64,000 bases of DNA, from NCBI GenBank assembly GCA_049970695.1, contig JBMFML010000002.1, forward strand, positions 1-64,000, written 5' to 3'. The stretch's first letter is position 1, and every line of letters starts with the position of its first letter. The notes under the pieces are model-generated. The model did no database searches. It saw only the letters and a list, made by a program, of their open reading frames with translations, and was not told where the DNA came from. Of the stretch, positions 1 through 6,629 are shown in pieces. A program made the translations under genes and the position numbers. The stretch is from UBA285 sp049970695. Its GTDB lineage: Archaea > Thermoproteota > Thermoprotei_A > Sulfolobales > Desulfurococcaceae.

Positions 1-339
1 CACTACGCCGCGGTGCTTCCACACTTCTGTTGGAGTTACGGGCAACATTGTCTTATCTTGCGGTGGTGTTACATTGTAGACTACGACTTCGTACTCGAGT
101 ACTCCACTGAGAACTCTCATACTGGATATGTCTAGTACTACTCCTTCGAAGTGCCAGTCTCCAGTAGTGGTATTTAGAGTTGAGATTGCGACGAGCCTAG
201 CAGGCGTTTCTCGCGACACGGCGAGTGTTTGAACCATTAAGTAGGCTAATCCAGCACCAGCAAGCGCGAACAGTACCAGTGTTGTGAGTACAGAAAGCCT
301 TAGTAAGCCGCGCTTAAAGTCGTAGATAACGGGCTTCAA
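1..339 (-). CDS. ABC transporter permease subunit, N-terminal part (runs off the window)
   Basis: A 113-codon open frame reads leftward through the window edge from a TTG start whose last two bases overlap the TGA stop of the ATPase gene upstream. The protein begins with about ten polar residues (MKPVIYDFKRG), then a hydrophobic segment at roughly residues 12-36, followed by an extracytoplasmic-looking stretch rich in T, V and Y. A single membrane helix followed by a large external domain, coded directly after an ABC ATPase, fits the ABC-2-type permease of an export system. The rest of the protein is outside the window, so the number of helices and the substrate are unknown. The function is inferred from context. 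Confidence 0.7.
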   Translation of the reverse strand, partial: MKPVIYDFKRGLLRLSVLTTLVLFALAGAGLAYLMVQTLAVSRETPARLVAISTLNTTTGDWHFEGVVLDISSMRVLSGVLEYEVVVYNVTPPQDKTMLPVTPTEVWKHRGVV

Positions 340-1256
340 GCACTACTCGCCTCTGCCTTTCTTATTAATTCGAAGAAGAAGTCCTCCAAGTGCCTCTCTT
401 GCTTCTTTACTTCAGAAACACCCACACCCGCAGTCACGAGCTCTGCTACTATTTGTGAAGTATCGCTCACAGGCCTCCTCAGCAAGACCTTCTTCTCGGA
501 GACAACAACGACTTCTCCGTGCTTCTCGAGAAGCCTTAGTACGCTGCCGTCGACGCGAGTCAAGACGAGCTCTACAGCTGGCTGGGCCTTCTGCTTAATT
601 TCGTCCATTGAATACTCTCCAATTATCTTGCCCTTGTGTATAAAGACCACTCTATCTGCAATGCCTTCTACTTCGCTTAAAATGTGTGACGAAAAGAGCA
701 CAGCCTTGTTCTGCTTTTTGAACTCTAGTGCGAGCCCTCTGAAGAAAGCAATGCCCTTAGGGTCTAGTCCATGTAGCACCTCATCAAACAAGAAGTTCGG
801 CGGGTCTCCAATAAGCGATACTGCCAGTGCAAACCTCTTTTTCATTCCATGAGAGTACTCAGAGATCTTCATGTTAAGAGCATCGCCAAGTCCAAGCTTT
901 TCTAGGAGTTCTCTGCCTAGTCGCCTTGCTTCGCTTGTTGAATAGCCGTAGTAACCTGCAAGGTATGTAAAGTAATCTAGAGCTTTGAAGTCGGACTCGA
1001 ATATGGGAGACTCTGGAACCCAGCCAACAAGCCTTGAAGCTCTTTTCTTCTCCTTGAGCACAGAGTACCCGTCTATGAAGACCTCGCCAGAGTCAGGCGG
1101 CAAGACTCCTGTAGCAATTCTTATAGTCGTAGTTTTACCAGCACCATTTAATCCAACATAGCCAACGACTTCCCCGTTGAAGACTTTAAATGAAACAGAA
1201 TCAAGGGCTCTGATCCTGCCAAACGATTTCGAAACACGGACTACCTCAATAACCAC
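336..1256 (-). CDS. ABC transporter ATP-binding protein
   Basis: 306 aa, the nucleotide-binding subunit of an ABC-2-type exporter. Walker A GLNGAGKTT is at residues 35-43, Walker B FLFDE at 155-159, and the H-loop SSH ends at His191. The signature motif is degenerate: YSHGMKK at 134-140 instead of LSGGQ, which is seen in some archaeal ABC-2 ATPases. A C-terminal extension of about 90 residues after the H-loop is usual for this subfamily (CcmA/NatA-like). The GTG start is preceded by GAGGTG. The next gene (permease) overlaps its stop codon, so the two are translationally coupled. The exported substrate cannot be told from sequence. Confidence 0.9.
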   Translation of the reverse strand: MVIEVVRVSKSFGRIRALDSVSFKVFNGEVVGYVGLNGAGKTTTIRIATGVLPPDSGEVFIDGYSVLKEKKRASRLVGWVPESPIFESDFKALDYFTYLAGYYGYSTSEARRLGRELLEKLGLGDALNMKISEYSHGMKKRFALAVSLIGDPPNFLFDEVLHGLDPKGIAFFRGLALEFKKQNKAVLFSSHILSEVEGIADRVVFIHKGKIIGEYSMDEIKQKAQPAVELVLTRVDGSVLRLLEKHGEVVVVSEKKVLLRRPVSDTSQIVAELVTAGVGVSEVKKQERHLEDFFFELIRKAEASSA

Positions 1257-1292
1257 TCAGAACACCTCTAAGGGCACTAAACGCCGCATAAG

Positions 1293-1301
1293 GCTTAAAA
1301 G
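1293..1301. promoter_or_regulatory. Bidirectional TATA-like element
   Basis: GCTTAAAAG reads as a TATA box on either strand (CTTTTAAGC on minus). It sits about 37 bp upstream of the ABC ATPase GTG on the minus strand and about 60 bp upstream of the ferritin-like gene on the plus strand. Confidence 0.5.
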
Positions 1302-1362
1302 TCAAAGAGTTCGCGGCTTAAGTGAATGCAGAGGCCAGTTTATCTTCGGATTTCGCAGTGTA

Positions 1363-1850
1363 GTGCATGGTGGGGTTGTTTGGAAAAACCTCGTTGAGCT
1401 GCTCAGAGAGTATTTTGAAGTAGAGAAGAGATATACCGAGGAGCTAAAGTCCGTAACGAGTAGTTTAGGCACCCCCCTACTCAAGGTCCTGATCGAGGGC
1501 ATAGCCCAGGACTCGCTCAAGCGCTCGTTAATGTATTGGGCCCTAGCAGAAATAGCTCGAGGAAGGTCGCTTTTCTCGCAGAAGAGGAGCTAGAGTACAT
1601 CAAGAAGGGTATCGAAAGGCGCATTCAAGTAGAAGCTGAGATGATTGAGAAAGCCAAAAAGCTATTTGAGACCTCCGAGGAGCCTTGCTTCAAGATAGTG
1701 CTGGCAGCCATATCAGGTGACGAAAAGAAACACCACGCACTCCTACTCGACATATACGATAAAACAGCCGTGAAAGAGAAGTTTAGCGAAGAAGAGCCCT
1801 GGGACGCTGTGTGGAGAGATAGGCCCCGGCACGGAGCACCAGGCGGGTAA
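1363..1850 (+). pseudogene. Ferritin/rubrerythrin-like protein, split by a frameshift
   Basis: Two plus-strand frames join into one helical protein. The first part (from GTG 1363, phase 1) gives VWKNLVELLREYFEVEKRY and continues to WALAEIARG; it then ends at a TAG at 1591-1593. The second part (phase 0) continues as FLAEEELEYIKKGIERRI to the TAA at 1848-1850. The switch needs a -1 (or +2) shift near 1555-1575. The second half carries a ferritin-type E/D-x-x-H motif, DEKKHH; the first half has an acidic E-x-E-x-R-Y helix, and DSLKRS stands where E/D-x-x-H is usual. The fold call comes from this helix and motif pattern and is inference. A sequencing error, a true pseudogene or recoding would all look like this. 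Translation start is uncertain because no clear RBS is visible. Confidence 0.6.
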
Positions 1851-2127
1851 GTATTAGCTAGTAACCCTAGAACGACGCCTTTGCTAGAAAGGCCACAAGA
1901 GCTCGACAACTACGTTTTTGTCCTGCGTTCGACACGCCCATAGCGGCTTTCTCCATACCTCGCCGCTAATTCAGCTACTTCGAGCAATAAGTAGGGAGTA
2001 AGGGTTTCAGCAAGTCCACAGAGCCTCCATTATATAGTAGTGAGGCCACGTAGCCCACTTCTCAGAACACTTGTTAACAAGTTCTTCGGCAGCGAGCCTT
2101 CTTGCCTTGGAAGGGGGCCGGAGCTTT
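1851..2127. other. Intergenic stretch without a recognisable gene
   Basis: I find no supported coding frame or RNA motif on either strand here. Two small stems are visible (GCGT..ACGC near 1927-1939 and AGCGG..CCGCT near 1941-1966) and an AT-rich TATATAGT at about 2033. They may belong to a terminator or an unlisted RNA, but nothing identifies them. Confidence 0.5.
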
Positions 2128-2137
2128 GCTATAAATT
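2128..2137 (+). promoter_or_regulatory. TATA box of the GT39-like gene
   Basis: TGCTATAAATT lies about 30 bp upstream of the ATG at 2165; an AGGTGAGG ribosome binding site follows directly before the start. Confidence 0.6.
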
Positions 2138-2164
2138 AATTAGTGCTGAAAGGCTAGGTGAGGA

Positions 2165-3643
2165 ATGGCCATGCACGTGCCTAACGCGGGAATGCAGAGG
2201 GCCGCAGACGTGCAGCGAGTAGTTAAGCTATTGGTAGCCGCCATCATAGTGGCCGTCTCCTGCTACTACTTCTGGGAGCACGCCTTAGAGCTCGAAAGCC
2301 TGGAGGCCCAGCGAGGCGGCTTAGGCTACGTGTCGGACGAGACGTGGTACGTCTCGGCTTCTCGCGTAATTCTCCTCAAGGTATTTCACGCAGAGCCGAG
2401 GCAGGTAGGGCTTTACGGTGCCACGGTGGTTTTCAGCGAAAAGCCCCCGAGTTACGCCCCGATAGAACTACTGGGCTTAGAACTCGGTGTAAAGGTCGAG
2501 GCCAGGTATACGAAGCTTCCAGCAGTCTACGTGCTGGGGCGCGAGGAAAGAGTGAGAGAGCTCCTCGAAAAGGTATCGCGGGAGTATAGAATTGCAGCTG
2601 TTGTGCCGGGCTGGGCCATGCCAGACAAGGAGGGTATACACGAGTATATAAACTGGGAGCACCCACCACTAGCTAAGTACCTCACTGCGGCTTCTATGGC
2701 GCTCATTGGAGACAAGCCAGCACTTTGGAGAATCCCCGTGGTCGTTGCAGGGGCCTTGACTACTCTACTAGTGTTCTTGGTGCTCGAAAGGCTGTCAGGC
2801 GACATGCTAGTAGGGCTTGCGGGGTCGCTCTTATTCCTCTTAGACCCACTTGTCAAAGCGATGTTCAGCATAGCCATGTTAGACGGGTTCGTGGCCTTGT
2901 TTACAGCGGTTGCCCTCTACTTCGCTATCAACGGGAAGTTGAGAGAAGCCTTCATAGCAGCACTAATAGGCGGGCTTTTCAAGGCCACGGGGCTCTTCAC
3001 GGTAATTCCCGTCGTGGTTCTAATGTCGAGGAAGAGTGCTAGGGCGCTAGGTGGCTCGGCCAGGGTCTTCGTAGCGGCTCTTGCATTCTACGCACTAGTA
3101 GCAGCCACCTTATATACGCTAATGCTTTTCCTGGCATCGCTCCCCATAGTGCTCTACATGGGGCTTGAGAACTGGCTAAAGTACGCCCTCCTCGGGGCTG
3201 CCAAGTGGCACTTGAGCATTAAGTGCGTGGGAGCCGAGTGCCCCATCAGCTCAGCCCCATGGGAGTGGTTCATCGGCACTAACAGCTTTCCACTCTACGT
3301 TTACAGCAGCGGAAGAGTGCTCTACGCAGAAGGGCTGGCACCCTTATGGCTGCTCTCACTCCTGCTCCTCCTCTTCTTTCTGCCCCTCCTGCTCCTCGGA
3401 GAAAGGAGGAGCTATGGGCTCCTGACGTTGTTTTACCTCGGAGTGTTCTCAGGCTACCTGCTCTTATGGGTTCTCGGTGGGAGAACACAGTACAGCTTTT
3501 ACAGTGTGCACATAGCTCCAATGGTCTACGCCCTATTAGCCTATGTTATTGGCAGGGTTTTACCTCGGAGAGAGCTCTTTTTAAGTGTTGTCTCCTACTG
3601 GGTGAACATCGCTAATAGACTTGTAAGGCTCTTACTTGAGTAG
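2165..3643 (+). CDS. Membrane glycosyltransferase of the PMT/GT39 (GT-C) type
   Basis: 492 aa polytopic membrane protein with about ten hydrophobic segments. After an N-terminal helix (residues about 18-40) comes an external loop with acidic motif SDETWY (near 55-60), then INWEHPPLAKYL near residue 165-176. The Asp-Glu in the first loop and the E-H-P-P-L-x-K motif are hallmarks of protein O-mannosyltransferase-like (GT39) enzymes that use dolichol-phosphate sugars outside the membrane. Such archaeal proteins transfer sugars to surface proteins or lipids; the acceptor here is unknown. ATG start with AGGTGAGG just upstream; second ATG codons at 2171 and 2195 are possible. It stands alone as a transcription unit, followed by a small regulator gene. 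Confidence 0.8.
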   Translation: MAMHVPNAGMQRAADVQRVVKLLVAAIIVAVSCYYFWEHALELESLEAQRGGLGYVSDETWYVSASRVILLKVFHAEPRQVGLYGATVVFSEKPPSYAPIELLGLELGVKVEARYTKLPAVYVLGREERVRELLEKVSREYRIAAVVPGWAMPDKEGIHEYINWEHPPLAKYLTAASMALIGDKPALWRIPVVVAGALTTLLVFLVLERLSGDMLVGLAGSLLFLLDPLVKAMFSIAMLDGFVALFTAVALYFAINGKLREAFIAALIGGLFKATGLFTVIPVVVLMSRKSARALGGSARVFVAALAFYALVAATLYTLMLFLASLPIVLYMGLENWLKYALLGAAKWHLSIKCVGAECPISSAPWEWFIGTNSFPLYVYSSGRVLYAEGLAPLWLLSLLLLLFFLPLLLLGERRSYGLLTLFYLGVFSGYLLLWVLGGRTQYSFYSVHIAPMVYALLAYVIGRVLPRRELFLSVVSYWVNIANRLVRLLLE

Positions 3644-3702
3644 CGGCAATTCCGTCTCGGATAGCCACCAATTCGGAGAGCATTGGCGCGTAGTAGCCCC
3701 CT

Positions 3703-3712
3703 GCTTTTAAAC
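3703..3712 (+). promoter_or_regulatory. TATA box of the small RHH gene
   Basis: GCTTTTAAAC lies 36-45 bp upstream of the TTG start at 3748. A short inverted repeat CCAAT(9 nt)ATTGG at 3668-3686 sits just upstream and could be an operator. Confidence 0.5.
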
Positions 3713-3747
3713 AGTACCTAAGTGGCATAGGGGTTAGGGAGTCGAAC

Positions 3748-3927
3748 TTGGGAGTCTTCAACAAGCCTAAGCTAAAGCTAGTAACCGTGAAAATGCCAGA
3801 GCTCTACATTGAGGGAATAGAGGAGCTAGTAAAAATCGGCAAGTACAGAAACAAGAGCGAGGTTATAAGAGTGGCCGTTAGGGATCTCCTGAGGAGAGAG
3901 CTCTGGATGCGCGAAGAAGAGTCCTAG
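3748..3927 (+). CDS. Ribbon-helix-helix (CopG/ParD-like) DNA-binding protein
   Basis: 59 aa frame with TTG start. The pattern is that of a ribbon-helix-helix repressor: a beta strand KLVTVKMP (residues about 10-17), helix YIEGIEELVKIGKY, the turn RNKSEVIRVAVRDLL typical of RHH helix B, and a basic/acidic tail ending REEES. RHH proteins bind DNA as dimers through the strand. No toxin partner follows: the next gene on this strand is tRNA methyltransferase trmI some 580 bp away, and the neighbouring ASCH gene runs the opposite way. It is therefore likely a lone transcription factor rather than an antitoxin. The start could also be an internal codon. The target is unknown. Confidence 0.75.
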   Translation: MGVFNKPKLKLVTVKMPELYIEGIEELVKIGKYRNKSEVIRVAVRDLLRRELWMREEES

Positions 3928-3938
3928 TACCTCACACC

Positions 3939-4394
3939 TTATTTAGGCAGAGAGAGCTCCCTTGCTTTATTGAAAACAAGCACGACTATTGGCTCGTAGG
4001 GATCTAGCTCTTGTACACCGAGTGGTGGCTGGTAGTCTGGAAAGAGCCTTAAAATAGGCTTCAGCTCAAGAGGGGTTTTGTAGACCAGCGGATTGACGAC
4101 TTCTATTGCAACAGCTGTTTTAGCGCCTGCAATGTACTTGAAGTCTTCCTCGCCAACGCCCGTGTTAGGCTTATTCGACAAGACACTTGCAATGTAGTCA
4201 GGAGGTCCTCGAATAACCTCGCCAACCGTGTACTCGCCCATAAACGCCTTAACTCTGCCGCTCACGTAGAGCACTACTCTACAGCCCCGCCTTATGTCGA
4301 CTTCGCGAACAAGCTTTCTCAAATCATACTTCTTAACTCCCATGAAGATCCTATAGGCGAAGACGGGTCTTATCGGGATAACCAGTACTTTCAA
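3939..4394 (-). CDS. ASCH/PUA-like domain protein
   Basis: About 151 aa. The N-terminal half, LVIPIRPVFAYRIFMGVKKYDLRK, resembles the ASCH fold opening (S/I-x-x-P-x-Y-A-x-x-I-x-x-G-x-K-x-x-E/D-L-R), a PUA-related RNA-binding domain. A following strand pattern (RVVLYVSGRVKAFMGEYTVGEVI) fits the same fold. ASCH proteins are thought to bind RNA or modified nucleosides; no catalytic role can be assigned here. I prefer the TTG at 4394 (GGAG lies 8 bp upstream) over the GTG at 4415, because the fold begins right after it. The gene converges with the RHH gene, 11 bp apart. Confidence 0.6.
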   Translation of the reverse strand: MKVLVIPIRPVFAYRIFMGVKKYDLRKLVREVDIRRGCRVVLYVSGRVKAFMGEYTVGEVIRGPPDYIASVLSNKPNTGVGEEDFKYIAGAKTAVAIEVVNPLVYKTPLELKPILRLFPDYQPPLGVQELDPYEPIVVLVFNKARELSLPK

Positions 4395-4508
4395 GTTCAC
4401 GGCTCCTTTGAGCACTCTAGTATGTGGAAGAAGGCAGGGGAGTTATTAAGGACAACTTCAGTAGACTCTGCTTGGATGCTGAAAGCTGGTATTTCTGAAA
4501 AGTGATGA

Positions 4509-5318
4509 TTGACACCGGAGCTTAGGAGACCTAGAATGGAGATTACCCGCGAGGGCGACCCTGTCTACATCTACATAGATGAAAAGAGGAGATTTGTAAC
4601 GAGGCTTAGGCGGGGAGGAGTTTTAGGCACGGATAAGGGGTTTGTATACCACGACGAGCTCATCGGAAAGCCCTACGGCTCTCTCATTAAGACTAGTAGC
4701 GGCTGTCCTGCGTACATCTTTAAGCCCCTGAGGCAGGACTACTACTCGCGTGGAATTCTGAGAGTAACCCAGGTTATTTACCCCAAAGACGCCGCCTTTA
4801 TGATATACCTCTCTGGCATAGGACCAGGTAGCAGAGTTGGAGAAGCGGGTGTTGGAACAGGCACACTTACGCTCGCCATAGCTTCTATTATTGGAAGCGA
4901 GGGAAAGCTCTACGGATTCGACATTTCCGAAAAAGCGCTCGAGTGCGCTCGCGCCAACGTTGAGAAAGCGGGCTTTTCAGATAGGGTAATTCTAAAGAAG
5001 CACGATGTACGCGAGGAGATCGATGTAGAGCCCCTAGACGCATTCTTCTTGGACATACCCGATCCATGGAACGCCATAATAAGCGTTAGTAAAGTGTTAA
5101 AGTCGTCAGCCCCGTTGCTTGTCTACGTTCCAACCACCAATCAAGTTGAGAAAACAGTGCTGGCTCTCAGGGAAAGCAAGGCATTTGCAGACATACACGC
5201 TTATGAGTTGCTTCTCCGCGAGTACCAGGTTGAAAAAGATGCCGTAAGGCCTGTTACGAGGATGATTGGGCACACGGGCTACATTATATTTGCTCGCAGA
5301 GTCTTGGCCACTCAGTAG
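4509..5318 (+). CDS. trmI: tRNA (adenine-N1)-methyltransferase TrmI
   Basis: 269 aa, SAM-dependent enzyme that makes m1A in the T loop of tRNA (positions 57/58 in archaea). An N-terminal beta domain (about 1-75) is followed by the Rossmann methyltransferase domain. The linker RGILRVTQVIYPKDAAFM is typical of the family, motif I is GEAGVGTG at 111-118, the acidic ribose-binding residue follows in GFDIS, and the catalytic-site motif is DIPDPW at 182-187. The C-terminus RPVTRMIGHTGYI is also a family hallmark. The start is TTG at 4509, or the ATG at 4536, which has GGAG upstream. The 3' end overlaps the convergent methyltransferase gene by 7 bp. Confidence 0.93.
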   Translation: MTPELRRPRMEITREGDPVYIYIDEKRRFVTRLRRGGVLGTDKGFVYHDELIGKPYGSLIKTSSGCPAYIFKPLRQDYYSRGILRVTQVIYPKDAAFMIYLSGIGPGSRVGEAGVGTGTLTLAIASIIGSEGKLYGFDISEKALECARANVEKAGFSDRVILKKHDVREEIDVEPLDAFFLDIPDPWNAIISVSKVLKSSAPLLVYVPTTNQVEKTVLALRESKAFADIHAYELLLREYQVEKDAVRPVTRMIGHTGYIIFARRVLATQ

Positions 5319-5791
5319 TGCTTGCCTTTAATGTAGTAGTAAATAGTATGTAGCAGTCCATTGTCGTCGCGCACGTTTACTACTTTCTCGGGCTTCCAAC
5401 CCGGTATTCTAAATTCGTGGCTTACAACGCGTGCACCATCTCTCAGTTCTCTCTCGAGCTTGGGCCTGAGCATTTCGTTGACTGAAGTGAGGAGGAATAG
5501 CGTAACTATAGTAGCATCGCTTATGTCGGCCTCGAAGAAGTCTCCATGTATTATCTCGACTCTGCCTAAGACCCCCTCTTCACGCGCTTTTTCAAGGGCC
5601 AGCTTATACCTCTCTTTGTCCAGCTCTATGCCCACGGCCTTCTTCACGTTAAATTCCTTGACCGCTATGATCAGTATTCTCCCATCACCACAGCCGAGGT
5701 CGTAGACAACGTCTTCGGGCCCGGCCTCGGCCAGCTTAAGCATTGCCCTGACTACAGGATACGGTGTTGGCACGTAGGGCACGTAAACCAT
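5312..5791 (-). CDS. SAM-dependent methyltransferase, aKMT-like (protein lysine methyltransferase family)
   Basis: About 159 aa single-domain class I methyltransferase. It opens with VPYVPTPYPVVRAML and has motif I DLGCGDG near residue 31-37 and the acidic motif II Glu in VGIELD. This opening and size match crenarchaeal aKMT, the broad-specificity protein lysine methyltransferase described in Sulfolobus. It would methylate surface lysines of many proteins, but the substrate is inferred from the family only. The ATG at 5791 has GGTG 8 bp upstream and is preferred to the GTG at 5803. A TATA-like GCTTTAAGC lies near 5845-5853 on the minus strand. It overlaps trmI tail-to-tail. Confidence 0.75.
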   Translation of the reverse strand: MVYVPYVPTPYPVVRAMLKLAEAGPEDVVYDLGCGDGRILIIAVKEFNVKKAVGIELDKERYKLALEKAREEGVLGRVEIIHGDFFEADISDATIVTLFLLTSVNEMLRPKLERELRDGARVVSHEFRIPGWKPEKVVNVRDDNGLLHTIYYYIKGKHY

Positions 5792-5889
5792 GCCAGTGCA
5801 CACCGCACTCCGGGGTGCTACAAAAAGAGGATTACTCTGATCAGCTTAAAGCTGTGTTTCTCGCGAATCGATATTCCTGGCTTAAGTAG

Positions 5890-6231
5890 CTATGCTTGAG
5901 TACTGATGCTTACTCCAAGGGCGCGAAGCTTCTCGAGCATTTCATTAATAGCTTTTTGCTCGTCGGGCTGCAGCGCCTCGTTTAGGGGTAGTTGTGATAA
6001 GAGCCAGTGCACGGTGCCGTCTTCAAACTCAGCTAGTATCTGAGGAAGCCAGCTCATACCAAACTCGTCTTTGTCTCCATGTTCAACTAAGTAGACGTAG
6101 TCTTCTATTTTAACTTCGAGCGGCACATTAAGAATCTTGCTAAGGGCTTCTGCAAGCTTGAGCCAGAGCTTGTGGTATGGGTGGTGTTCCGCTGTTACAA
6201 TTACTACCTTGGCTACTTTCACGAGACTCAC
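5890..6231 (-). CDS. Conserved hypothetical protein, possible thioredoxin-like fold
   Basis: 113 aa, not recognised. A hydrophobic strand VAKVVIVTAEHHPYHKLW is followed by amphipathic helices, a strand LEVKIEDYVYLVEH, and SWLPQILAEFEDGTVHWLL. The order strand-helix-strand, then a Pro-preceded strand pair and a C-terminal helix, resembles a thioredoxin-like domain without the CxxC. That is a guess from pattern only. The His pair (HHPYH) near residue 17-21 could bind a metal. It lies immediately downstream of eS26 in the same orientation (30 bp gap) and is probably co-transcribed, which hints at a translation-linked role. Confidence 0.55.
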   Translation of the reverse strand: MSLVKVAKVVIVTAEHHPYHKLWLKLAEALSKILNVPLEVKIEDYVYLVEHGDKDEFGMSWLPQILAEFEDGTVHWLLSQLPLNEALQPDEQKAINEMLEKLRALGVSISTQA

Positions 6232-6261
6232 CAGCGTGCTTTGAAAATGGCTAGGAGAAGC

Positions 6262-6549
6262 TTAAATATGCACTTGCCTGGGCTTCCTTTGCTCCTCGGG
6301 GCGGACTTTTATTATTCCGAGGAATATCGCACAGGATATGCAGTAACACTTCTGAACGGGGTACCTCATTATGATGGCTCCCTTCTTTTCAAGCTCTTCT
6401 GCAAGGCCTGGTGGTACTGGGCTGTACATTCTGGTTACACATATGGCCTTGTCTGCTGGAACTAGTGCACCACACTGATCGCACTGTACTCGCTCTACGT
6501 AGCCTTTATCGCCCTTTCTGCGGCCACGGCTCTCTCTTTTCTTTGGCAC
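6262..6549 (-). CDS. rps26e: 30S ribosomal protein eS26 (S26e)
   Basis: 95 aa. The basic N-terminus MPKKRESRGRRKGDKGYV and zinc-binding cysteines CDQC (near 23-26) and CYCISC (near 68-73) match eS26, which sits at the mRNA exit region of the small subunit. The length is normal for crenarchaea; the protein is missing from most euryarchaea, which supports a crenarchaeal source. GTG start with GGTG 8 bp upstream and its own TATA box at 6604-6612. Confidence 0.95.
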   Translation of the reverse strand: MPKKRESRGRRKGDKGYVERVQCDQCGALVPADKAICVTRMYSPVPPGLAEELEKKGAIIMRYPVQKCYCISCAIFLGIIKVRPEEQRKPRQVHI

Positions 6550-6603
6550 CAGGTATTCACCTAAGGCGCGGAGCGCGTACTAGTGTTAATTTGACACAAA
6601 CCG

Positions 6604-6612
6604 CTTTTATAT
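6604..6612 (-). promoter_or_regulatory. TATA box of eS26
   Basis: On the minus strand TATATAAAAGC, about 55 bp upstream of the GTG start, in the gap between eS26 and polB. It predicts a leader of about 30 nt carrying the GGTG ribosome binding site. Confidence 0.75.
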
Positions 6613-6629
6613 ACTATTTCTCTAGTTCT

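Noticed and set aside
2040..2222. 60-codon plus-strand frame before the GT39 gene
   Set aside because: Overlaps the promoter and start of the real gene and has no recognisable features.
4480..4508. C/D-like boxes (CTGA then GTGATGA) just before trmI
   Set aside because: Only a D'/C'-like pair is present; no box D follows and box C is not convincing.
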